From contig CALACW010000036.1 in the NCBI GenBank assembly GCA_937890355.1, positions 1 through 28,756 on the forward strand: a stretch of DNA of 28,756 nucleotides, in the 5' to 3' direction. Of this stretch, positions 8,029 through 15,119 are shown in pieces. The number at the start of each line of letters is the position of its first letter. Position 1 is the first letter of the stretch. A program made the translations under genes and the position numbers. The notes under the pieces were generated by a model that was given only the letters and a program-made list of their open reading frames with translations, was not told the DNA's origin and did not search any database. This stretch comes from CALACW01 sp002431305 (GTDB lineage: Bacteria > Bacillota > Clostridia > Oscillospirales > Acutalibacteraceae).

Positions 8029-9723
8029 ATGAGAGACGATTCGTTTACATATTTTATATGCCTTACAGGAAGCATGTTTATTTCCGCCGTTAAGAAGACG
8101 GGCGGGTTCTTTAAACGCACGGTTTTCCGCTCTGTTAAAAAGGTTTTTATAATGATATACGGCGTGCTGAAATCCGTCGTTATGTATGTTGTAAGAAAAA
8201 TAAAGGCGGGTGTAACAGACATTTCGCGTCTGTTCTCCGAAATGAAAAGTGTAAAAAAACGCCGTAAGGCGGGCGAAAACATAAGTTATTCCGACTGCTT
8301 TACCGCGCTTAAGAAAAAGCACGGCGCTCTGCTTCGCTATGTCGGAAACTGCGCTGTCGTCGCCGTCGTTATTATTGCCATGCTTACGTCTCTGCTCAAC
8401 GCTGACATGCTCTGTTTTGCGCTGAAAGTTACGGTAAACGGCGAGACAGCAGGGTACATAACGGACGAGAGCGTTTACCTGTCGGCAAAGGCGAGAGCGG
8501 ACGAGCGTATGTCGTACGCGGACGAAAAAGCAGGTGACGGAGAGTACAAAGTCGCGGTTGTTCCGGTAACGTATCTCAGCAGTGAGTCCGTAATATATTC
8601 CGCACTTTTAAAAGCGTCGCCGTCCGAGGCGTCTGACGGATGCGGTGTGTTTATCGACGGTAAATTTATTTGCGTTTCCCCGTCGCAGAACGAAGCCAAG
8701 GGAGTATTCGACAGAATATTAAATGATAAAAATCAAAAAAATCCCGGATATACTTATTCATTTAACGAGGATGTTGTTTTCGAATACGGACTTTATCCCG
8801 ATTCCGACGATATTAAAATGACTGCGGACGAGTTGTATAAATATCTTACAACGCCCGTGACTCAGGATGAAACATATACATGCGCAGAGGGTGATACATA
8901 TGAAAACGCGGCGGCAAAGTCGGGAATTACCCTCGAAAAATTAATGAAACTCAATCCGTCTGCAGATGATGAAGAAGACCCGTCCGAGGGCGAGATTCTC
9001 GTTGTCAAAAGGGGAGAGTGTCCCGTAACGTTTACTGCGAAAAGGGTTAACGTGTATACGGTTTCGGTTCCTTTTGAGACGGTAAATATTAATTCAACGT
9101 CGCTTTATAACGGCAGTTCGCTTGTTTTAAAGGACGGCTCGCAGGGTGTAGACCAGGTTACCGAAATGATATCATACGACGAGGACGGCGAGGAAATCGG
9201 CAAGGACGAAATTTCAAGATTCACCGTCAAGGAAGCCGTCGCGAAAAGAGTCGCGATAGGCACGAAGATTCCGTCAGTATTAAAATATACAAAGAGTTTC
9301 GGAGGCGTGTTCCTTTGGCCGGCACCGCAGAACTGTTTCAGATTAAGCTCGGGCTACGGCTACAGAAGCGGACGGCTCCACGCCGGTATTGATATAATTT
9401 CAAGCGACGGCGGTTCGTGCAGAGGCAGACCGATAGTCGCCGCGGCGGCGGGCTATGTCGTTGCCGCGCAGTATCACTACAGTTGGGGCAATTATGTTAA
9501 GATAGACCACGGAAACGGAATTATGACCCTCTACGCGCACGCGCTCGATAATTCGTTTAAAGTGTCGGTCGGCGATTACGTAGTCGCCGGACAACAGCTG
9601 TCGTCAATCGGAACTACGGGAAACTCGACGGGATATCACCTTCATTTTGAGGTATGGATAAACGGAACGAGAGTAGACCCGCTTCCGTACGTTTACAGCG
9701 AGAGCGTGCAGGTTGTTAAATAA
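8029..9723 (+). CDS. Membrane-anchored LysM-G5-M23 peptidoglycan endopeptidase
   Basis: A 564 aa cell-envelope hydrolase. It has a basic cytoplasmic N-terminus of about 100 residues and one membrane segment at about 105-130 (VAVVIIAMLTSLL core). An extracellular linker domain follows, then a LysM-like repeat at about 281-328 (peptidoglycan binding), a G5 domain at about 337-413 and a C-terminal M23 zinc metallopeptidase domain at about 430-555. Zinc and catalytic residues are visible: H451 and D455 in HAGIDI, H504 in YAH, and H537/H539 in HLHFE. Such enzymes cut peptide cross-links in peptidoglycan. The start at 8029 has GGAAAGG 10 bases upstream. An alternative ATG at 8074 also has an AGGA. 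The gene is followed by a flavoprotein gene 31 bases on and probably co-transcribed. The specific cell-cycle role is unknown. Confidence 0.88.
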   Translation: MRDDSFTYFICLTGSMFISAVKKTGGFFKRTVFRSVKKVFIMIYGVLKSVVMYVVRKIKAGVTDISRLFSEMKSVKKRRKAGENISYSDCFTALKKKHGALLRYVGNCAVVAVVIIAMLTSLLNADMLCFALKVTVNGETAGYITDESVYLSAKARADERMSYADEKAGDGEYKVAVVPVTYLSSESVIYSALLKASPSEASDGCGVFIDGKFICVSPSQNEAKGVFDRILNDKNQKNPGYTYSFNEDVVFEYGLYPDSDDIKMTADELYKYLTTPVTQDETYTCAEGDTYENAAAKSGITLEKLMKLNPSADDEEDPSEGEILVVKRGECPVTFTAKRVNVYTVSVPFETVNINSTSLYNGSSLVLKDGSQGVDQVTEMISYDEDGEEIGKDEISRFTVKEAVAKRVAIGTKIPSVLKYTKSFGGVFLWPAPQNCFRLSSGYGYRSGRLHAGIDIISSDGGSCRGRPIVAAAAGYVVAAQYHYSWGNYVKIDHGNGIMTLYAHALDNSFKVSVGDYVVAGQQLSSIGTTGNSTGYHLHFEVWINGTRVDPLPYVYSESVQVVK

Positions 9724-9754
9724 AAACGGGAGAACAAAAATAGGAGAATAATAT

Positions 9755-10987
9755 ATGAACTATGACGTCGCGGTAATAGGCGGAGGTCCCGCGGGGCTTG
9801 TCGCCGCCGCCGAAGCGGGCAGACGCGGTAAAAGCGTTGTGCTCATAGAGCGAAACGAAAAAATCGGCAGAAAACTGATGATAACGGGCAAGGGCAGATG
9901 TAACGTTACAAACGCCTGTTATATGCTTAATGAATTGATAGAAAACGTGCCGACGAACGGCAGATTTCTGTACGGCGCATTTTCGCGCTTTATGCCCGAG
10001 GACACCATGGAGCTTTTCGAATCGCTCGGCGTTACTCTTAAGACGGAGCGCGGAAACAGAGTTTTCCCCGAGTCCGACAAGGCATCCGATATAGTCGACG
10101 CGCTGAGAAAATATATAAATCAGAACGGCGTAAAAATCAGGCACGGCAGAATTGTTGACTTGAAAGTCGAAAACGGAGAAATTATAAGCGCGGTTGACGA
10201 GGATAAAAATGAATATTTTGCGTCGTCATTTATAATTGCGACGGGCGGAAAATCCTATCCTCTCACGGGCTCCACAGGCGACGGGTATATGCTCGCTTCA
10301 AAAACGGGACACAGAATTACTCAGATAAAACCGTCGCTTGTTCCTCTCGAATGCGAGGAGGATTGGTGCAAGTCTCTTCAGGGGCTTTCACTTAAAAATG
10401 TAGAAATTTCCGTTTATGATAACGAGAAATTTACTGAGGTTTACCGCGATTTCGGCGAGATGCTGTTTACTCATTTCGGCGTTTCCGGACCCGTTATATT
10501 AAGCGCGAGTTCGCATATTAAGGACGGAAATCCCGGACGGTATACTATTAATATAGACTTAAAACCCGCGCTTGATTTTGACAAACTCGACAGACGAATT
10601 CAGCGTGATTTTTCGGAGTTTTCGAATAAGGCGGCGGTTAACGCGCTGTCGAATCTGCTGCCGAGAAAATTAATACCCGTTATAATCGACATGTGTTCTA
10701 TTCCGTCGGATTTGAGGACGAATCAGATAACGCGCGAAACGCGTCACGAGCTTGTAAGCGTTCTGAAATCACTGCCCGTCACGGTAAAGGGATTCAGACC
10801 TATTGACGAGGCTATCGTAACCTCGGGCGGAGTCGACGTTCGCGATATCGACCCGAAAACCATGCGCTCGAAAGTCGTTGATAATTTATACTTTGCGGGC
10901 GAGGTTATAGACGTCGACGCATACACCGGCGGGTTTAACTTGCAGATAGCTTTCTCCACGGGCGTGCTCGCGGGCAGAAGCGTTTAA
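9755..10987 (+). CDS. NAD(P)/FAD-dependent oxidoreductase, YhiN/HI0933 (BaiN-like) family
   Basis: A 410 aa flavoprotein of the HI0933/YhiN family. The N-terminal dinucleotide fold reads AVIGGGPAGLVAAAEAGRRG at about residues 6-25. The family motif GKGRCNVTN lies near 47-55 and ATGGKSYPLTGSTGDGY near 165-181. The conserved FAD-contacting C-terminus reads AYTGGFNLQIAFSTG. Family members are often annotated as BaiN or aminoacetone oxidase, but the physiological substrate is not settled, so I give no gene symbol. AGGAGA lies just before the ATG. It sits upstream of cmk, an arrangement I recall from other Clostridia. Confidence 0.86.
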   Translation: MNYDVAVIGGGPAGLVAAAEAGRRGKSVVLIERNEKIGRKLMITGKGRCNVTNACYMLNELIENVPTNGRFLYGAFSRFMPEDTMELFESLGVTLKTERGNRVFPESDKASDIVDALRKYINQNGVKIRHGRIVDLKVENGEIISAVDEDKNEYFASSFIIATGGKSYPLTGSTGDGYMLASKTGHRITQIKPSLVPLECEEDWCKSLQGLSLKNVEISVYDNEKFTEVYRDFGEMLFTHFGVSGPVILSASSHIKDGNPGRYTINIDLKPALDFDKLDRRIQRDFSEFSNKAAVNALSNLLPRKLIPVIIDMCSIPSDLRTNQITRETRHELVSVLKSLPVTVKGFRPIDEAIVTSGGVDVRDIDPKTMRSKVVDNLYFAGEVIDVDAYTGGFNLQIAFSTGVLAGRSV

Positions 10988-11027
10988 TTCAGGATACTTA
11001 AAATAATATATTTCAGGAGATTTTATA

Positions 11028-11684
11028 ATGATAAATGTTGCTATAGACGGCCCTGCAGGCGCGGGCAAAAGCACGGTTGCAAAGGCGGCGGCAAAGAAAC
11101 TCGGTTTTATTTATGTTGACACCGGCGCGCTGTACAGAACCATAGGCGTTAACGCGCTGAGAAAGGGTATTGACCCGAAAGACGCGGAGAAAGTAAAAGC
11201 AACGCTTGACAATATCGACGTTTCTCTCGGATTCGTCGACGGCAGTCAGCATGTATTTTTAAACGGCGAGGATGTAAGCGAGGAGATAAGACTGCCCGCT
11301 TCGTCAATGGCGGCTTCCGCGGTTTCCGCGATTCCCGAGGTCAGAGAGTTCCTGCTCTCATTGCAGCGTGATATTGCGAAAAAGAACAACTGTCTGATGG
11401 ACGGCAGGGATATCGGAACGGTAATTTTGCCCGACGCGCAGTACAAATTCTTTTTCACTGCCTCTGCCGAAATCAGAGCCGACAGACGCTGTAAGGAGCT
11501 TAAAGAGAAAGGCATACCCGCCGATTACGAGACGGTTCTCTCCGAAATTAAGGAGCGCGACTATAATGACTCTCACCGTGAAACAGCGCCCTTAAAGCAG
11601 GCGGACGATGCGGTGCTGATTGACTCGTCGTATATGACGATAGCAGAAGCCGTTGATAAAATCGTATCGTACATAAAAGGGTGA
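11028..11684 (+). CDS. cmk: Cytidylate kinase
   Basis: Phosphorylates CMP and dCMP with ATP in pyrimidine nucleotide recycling. The 218 aa length is typical. The P-loop GPAGAGKST is at residues 8-16, followed by YVDTGALYRT near 29-38. The CMP-binding/LID region includes MDGRDIGTVILPDAQYKFF and RADRRCKEL, and the C-terminal region includes RDYNDSHRETAPLKQADDA. AGGAGA precedes the ATG. The stop is 9 bases before the ispH-rpsA fusion, and cmk followed by ispH/rpsA is a common clostridial cluster. Confidence 0.96.
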   Translation: MINVAIDGPAGAGKSTVAKAAAKKLGFIYVDTGALYRTIGVNALRKGIDPKDAEKVKATLDNIDVSLGFVDGSQHVFLNGEDVSEEIRLPASSMAASAVSAIPEVREFLLSLQRDIAKKNNCLMDGRDIGTVILPDAQYKFFFTASAEIRADRRCKELKEKGIPADYETVLSEIKERDYNDSHRETAPLKQADDAVLIDSSYMTIAEAVDKIVSYIKG

Positions 11685-11693
11685 GCATATTAT

Positions 11694-13757
11694 ATGGTTA
11701 ATATAAAGGTAGCCGAATCGGCGGGATTCTGTTTCGGAGTCAACAGAGCCGTTACAGCTGTCGAGAATTTTCTGAACGAGGGAAAAAAAGTTGCGACTCT
11801 CGGTCCTCTTATTCACAATCCCGCGTTTATAAAACAGCTCGAAAACAGGGGCGCTCTCATAATCGATGAACCCGAACAGCTCCCCGACGGATATGAACTC
11901 GTCGTCAGAACCCACGGAGTTACGAAGGATGTTTACGAACGAATACGCGCGCTGAACCGTGAATTTTCCGACCAGACGTGTCCGTTTGTTAAAAAAATTC
12001 AGAATATCGTGAATGATAATTCTACGCCCGAACGGCTTCTTTTAATCGCCGGAGACGGTTCTCATCCCGAGGTTATGGGGTTTAGAAGCTATGCTCACGG
12101 GGATAGTTTTACGTTTTCGAGTGCTGAAGAATTGCATGAAATGATAAAAAATGGAATATTTAACCCTGAAAAGGAATTGTTTTTGGTGGCTCAGACTACC
12201 TTTTCGTCCATTGAATTCAAAAAAATTTGCGAAATTGTAAAAAAATACTGTACAAACGCAAAAATATTTGATACAATATGCAATGCTACTGCAAAAAGAC
12301 AAAAAGAGGCTTGCAATCTGTCAGCCCAAAGTGATATAATGGTCGTAATAGGGGGCAAAATAAGCTCCAACACGCAGAAGCTGAAAAATGTCTGCGAGGC
12401 AAATTGTAAAACTTACCTCGTGGAATCCGCCGACGAAGTTAAAAATATTGATTTTGCCGGCTGCCGTAACATCGGCGTTACAGCGGGTGCGTCCACACCC
12501 GTTTGCATAATAAAGGAGGTACTAAAATCCATGTCCGAAATTACTAACCCCATTGAGTCGGAGGTTGCCGCAGGACAGGCAGTTGAAGATTCAGAAATGT
12601 CATTTGAGCAGGCGCTTGAGGAATCGCTTAAGAGTCTTAATTCCGACCAGAAGGTCGTAGGAGTCGTTCTCCGCGTTACTCCCACCGAAATTCAGGTCGA
12701 TATAGGAAGAAAGCAGACAGGTTATATTCCTTACGAGGAATTCAGTGCAGACCCCAATTGCAATCCTGCCGACTGCATTAATGTCGGTGACGAGCTCAAT
12801 CTCATCATTATGAAAACAAACGACGCGGAGGGCACTGTTATGCTTTCCAAGAAGCGCTACGACGCTCAGCAGAACTGGGCTAAGATCGTAGAGGCTCTCG
12901 ATTCGAAAGAAATTCTCAAGGGCGTTGTCGTTGAGATTCTTGAGAAGGGCGTTATCGTCATCTCCGACGGTACGAGAGTATTCATCCCCGCTTCGCAGGC
13001 TCTTCTTTCAAGAAGCGACAATCTTGCCGATCTTCTTAACAAGGAAGTGGAGTTCAGAGTAATCGACGTCGATAAGAGAAGAAGAAGAGTCGTAGGCTCC
13101 ATCAACTCTGTTGCACGTGAGGCTCTCAAGGCTCAGAGAGAGGCTTTTTGGGCACAGGCAGAAGTCGGTCAGAAGTACACCGGTACCGTTAAGAACCTTA
13201 CTGATTTCGGCGCATTCGTTGACATCGGCGGAGTAGAGGGACTTGTACATAAGTCCGAACTTTCCTGGAACAGAATTAAACATCCTTCCGAGATTGTAAA
13301 CACCGGCGACGTTATCGAGGTTTACATTAAGAATCTTGATATGGAGAACAAGAAAATTTCTCTCGGCTATAAGAAGATTGAGGACAGCCCGTGGGAGATT
13401 CTCAAGAGAGATTACCCCGTAGGTTCTGTTATCGACGTACAGATCGTTTCTCTTACCACGTTCGGCGCGTTCGCTCAGATTATTCCTCACATCCAGGGAC
13501 TTATCCATATTTCTCAGATTTCGAATAAGAGAATCGACAAGCCCCAGGACGAGCTTAATATCGGTGATACCGTTAAGGTTATGATTACCGCTATCGACTT
13601 CGAGAAGAAGCACGTAAGTCTTTCCATCAGAGCTCTCCTTGCTCCCGAAGAGACTTCGGCTGATGTTAAAGAGGCTGTTGTTGAGGATGACGAGCCCGTA
13701 GCGGTTTCGATTGACGATCTTCTCGCACAGGCAGAGGCAGAAAAAGCCGGCGAATAA
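11694..13757 (+). CDS. ispH-rpsA: Fused 4-hydroxy-3-methylbut-2-enyl diphosphate reductase / ribosomal protein S1
   Basis: A 687 aa fusion of two proteins, an architecture known in Clostridia. Residues 1-279 form a complete IspH, the last enzyme of the MEP isoprenoid pathway. The Fe-S ligands C13, C96 and C196 are present, with H41, H124 and E126 (HPEV), TT at 168-169, the SSNT loop at 224-227 and the TAGAST loop at 263-268. Residues from about 318 form four S1 RNA-binding repeats (about 319-385, 404-470, 491-560, 576-646). The last two are most canonical, with FGAF and EGLVH / QGLIH motifs. The tail is acidic. An in-frame ATG at 12531 (residue 280) with AAAGGAGG upstream lies exactly at the junction. 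Codon use changes at the boundary, and the S1 half looks optimised for high expression. Confidence 0.95.
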   Translation: MVNIKVAESAGFCFGVNRAVTAVENFLNEGKKVATLGPLIHNPAFIKQLENRGALIIDEPEQLPDGYELVVRTHGVTKDVYERIRALNREFSDQTCPFVKKIQNIVNDNSTPERLLLIAGDGSHPEVMGFRSYAHGDSFTFSSAEELHEMIKNGIFNPEKELFLVAQTTFSSIEFKKICEIVKKYCTNAKIFDTICNATAKRQKEACNLSAQSDIMVVIGGKISSNTQKLKNVCEANCKTYLVESADEVKNIDFAGCRNIGVTAGASTPVCIIKEVLKSMSEITNPIESEVAAGQAVEDSEMSFEQALEESLKSLNSDQKVVGVVLRVTPTEIQVDIGRKQTGYIPYEEFSADPNCNPADCINVGDELNLIIMKTNDAEGTVMLSKKRYDAQQNWAKIVEALDSKEILKGVVVEILEKGVIVISDGTRVFIPASQALLSRSDNLADLLNKEVEFRVIDVDKRRRRVVGSINSVAREALKAQREAFWAQAEVGQKYTGTVKNLTDFGAFVDIGGVEGLVHKSELSWNRIKHPSEIVNTGDVIEVYIKNLDMENKKISLGYKKIEDSPWEILKRDYPVGSVIDVQIVSLTTFGAFAQIIPHIQGLIHISQISNKRIDKPQDELNIGDTVKVMITAIDFEKKHVSLSIRALLAPEETSADVKEAVVEDDEPVAVSIDDLLAQAEAEKAGE
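12311..12340 (+). promoter_or_regulatory. Possible internal promoter inside ispH, upstream of the S1 half
   Basis: TTGCAA (12311-12316), an 18-base spacer and TATAAT (12335-12340) with the extended -10 dinucleotide TG at 12332-12333. A transcript starting near 12347 would carry the internal ribosome site and the whole S1 coding region. This is a sequence match within coding DNA in an AT-rich patch, so chance cannot be excluded. Confidence 0.45.
12512..12533 (+). promoter_or_regulatory. Internal ribosome-binding site and ATG for stand-alone S1
   Basis: AAAGGAGGT at 12512-12520 is a near-perfect Shine-Dalgarno sequence, followed after about 11 bases by an ATG at 12531 in the frame of the fusion (residue 280). 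Initiation here would yield a 408 aa four-repeat S1 protein without the IspH domain. Confidence 0.6.
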
Positions 13758-13788
13758 TTTGCTTTAAGCGATTTATACCTGAAATTTT

Positions 13789-13818
13789 ACAGCCGTCATG
13801 TATTTGACGGCTGTTTTT
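13789..13818 (+). terminator. Intrinsic terminator after ispH-rpsA
   Basis: A 10-bp perfect stem ACAGCCGTCA / TGACGGCTGT (13789-13798 and 13805-13814) with a 6-base loop is followed by a run of T to 13818. It ends the M23-flavoprotein-cmk-ispH/rpsA transcript. Confidence 0.9.
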
Positions 13819-13872
13819 ATGTATCTATTTTTTGAATTATGAGTTTTTTTAATTCTAATCGAGGTGTTCAGC

Positions 13873-14370
13873 GTGGGCGAATATATGAGAATAGACCATC
13901 CGTTTGACGCGGTTTGGAATGAAAATTCGAAAATCTTAATTCTCGGCAGTTTTCCGTCGGTAAAATCACGCGAGGAAATGTTTTTCTACGGTCATCCGAG
14001 AAACAGATTCTGGACGGTAATGTCGAATATTTTGGGATGTAAAAAGCCCGAAACGATTGCCGAAAAAAAGAAAATGCTTCTTGAAAACAACGTCGCATTA
14101 TGGGATGTTATCGCCTCGTGCGACATAGTCGGCTCGTCCGATTCGTCGATTAAAAACGTCAAGGCAAACGATATCGGTTTCATAATCAAAAACAGCAGTA
14201 TTGACCGTGTTTTTACAAACGGCACGACGGCATACAGGCTTTATAAAAAGTATATTTTGCCGAAAACTCATATTGAGGCTGTGCTTCTGCCGTCTACAAG
14301 CCCCGCCAACGCGGTGAAGAATTCGGACGCTCTTACAGCCGAATGGAAAAAAATAATCGGAGAGGTTTAA
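13873..14370 (+). CDS. DNA-deoxyinosine glycosylase / uracil-DNA glycosylase superfamily protein
   Basis: A 165 aa protein of the family annotated as DNA-deoxyinosine (hypoxanthine) glycosylase, which removes deaminated adenine from DNA. The N-terminal motif ILILGSFPSVKSREEMFFYG, then HPRNRFW, and the C-terminal motif LLPSTSPANA match the UDG-fold catalytic and DNA-binding loops. I choose GTG at 13873 because GAGGTG at 13861-13866 lies 6 bases upstream. A GTG at 13864 would overlap that site. The ATG at 13885 is a weaker alternative. It is followed 4 bases later by the YwqG-like gene, so the two are probably co-transcribed. Confidence 0.82.
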   Translation: MGEYMRIDHPFDAVWNENSKILILGSFPSVKSREEMFFYGHPRNRFWTVMSNILGCKKPETIAEKKKMLLENNVALWDVIASCDIVGSSDSSIKNVKANDIGFIIKNSSIDRVFTNGTTAYRLYKKYILPKTHIEAVLLPSTSPANAVKNSDALTAEWKKIIGEV

Positions 14371-14374
14371 TACT

Positions 14375-15013
14375 ATGATTAACTTAAATAAATTATCCGA
14401 AGCCGTTTATATCGGAACAACGGAAAAAGAATGTGAAATAGGCGCAAGTAAATTTTGGGGTGCGCCTCATATAGCGGAGGATTTCGACTGGCCGGCGGAC
14501 GCGGACGGCTACGACATGGATTTTATCTGTCAGATACGTACGGACGATATCGATCCCGAGAAAAAAGCGTTTAAGAAAAGCGGAATTCTCTATTTCTTCG
14601 GCTGTCTTACCGCCCCTCTCGGTTTTGATGACGAGCCTCATATCAGTGCGGGATTACAGCCCGACGGATATTTTGCCGTAAGATTTTCGGACACGGACAA
14701 TTCCGATCTGCAGTTCGGCGAGATTGTCGACGAGGACGGAAACGAGGTCGGTTTTTCAGAGCTTCAAATGGAGTTTTCTCATGATGAGAATGCGTTTAAT
14801 TCCGCGCTTCATCAGGCGTTCGGCGACGCGCCCGAAACCGAAGAAACGGACGGAGTCCCCGACGGATATTCTCTGTTATTATGCATAGATTCGTTTGCCG
14901 GAAAGGATTTTACATTGGAATTCGAGGACAGTGGATATCTTTATTTTCTGATTGATAAAAAAGATATTGAAAATATGAATTTCGATAATGTCAAAGCGGT
15001 TATTGCGGTTTGA
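14375..15013 (+). CDS. YwqG-like protein (DUF1963)
   Basis: A 212 aa soluble acidic protein resembling the YwqG/DUF1963 family. Family-like features are SKFWGAPHIAEDFDWP near residues 26-41, the strand ILYFFGC near 70-76, and a C-terminal SGYLYFLIDKKDIENMNFD segment. The molecular function of this family is unknown. Some family members sit near toxin/immunity loci, but nothing here indicates a toxin system. GAGAGG precedes the ATG. It starts 4 bases after the glycosylase gene. Confidence 0.75.
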   Translation: MINLNKLSEAVYIGTTEKECEIGASKFWGAPHIAEDFDWPADADGYDMDFICQIRTDDIDPEKKAFKKSGILYFFGCLTAPLGFDDEPHISAGLQPDGYFAVRFSDTDNSDLQFGEIVDEDGNEVGFSELQMEFSHDENAFNSALHQAFGDAPETEETDGVPDGYSLLLCIDSFAGKDFTLEFEDSGYLYFLIDKKDIENMNFDNVKAVIAV

Positions 15014-15053
15014 TAAGATTGATTATTTTTTAACAATTTTTTTTATTATTCTA

Positions 15054-15083
15054 TTGATATATTAGTTAAATATATGATATACT
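15054..15083 (+). promoter_or_regulatory. Promoter of the flavoprotein-aconitase X operon
   Basis: TTGATA (15054-15059), an 18-base spacer and TATACT (15078-15083) lie in very AT-rich DNA. A GGAGG ribosome site follows at 15106-15110, 9 bases before the ATG at 15120. No regulator-binding palindrome is obvious. Confidence 0.55.
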
Positions 15084-15119
15084 TTAAAAGTAAAAGCGAT
15101 TTTTTGGAGGTTTTGCTAA

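Noticed and set aside
13838..13860. TTGAAT / TCTAAT promoter-like pair before the glycosylase gene
   Set aside because: The predicted transcript start would fall after the ribosome-binding site, so it cannot drive the chosen start.
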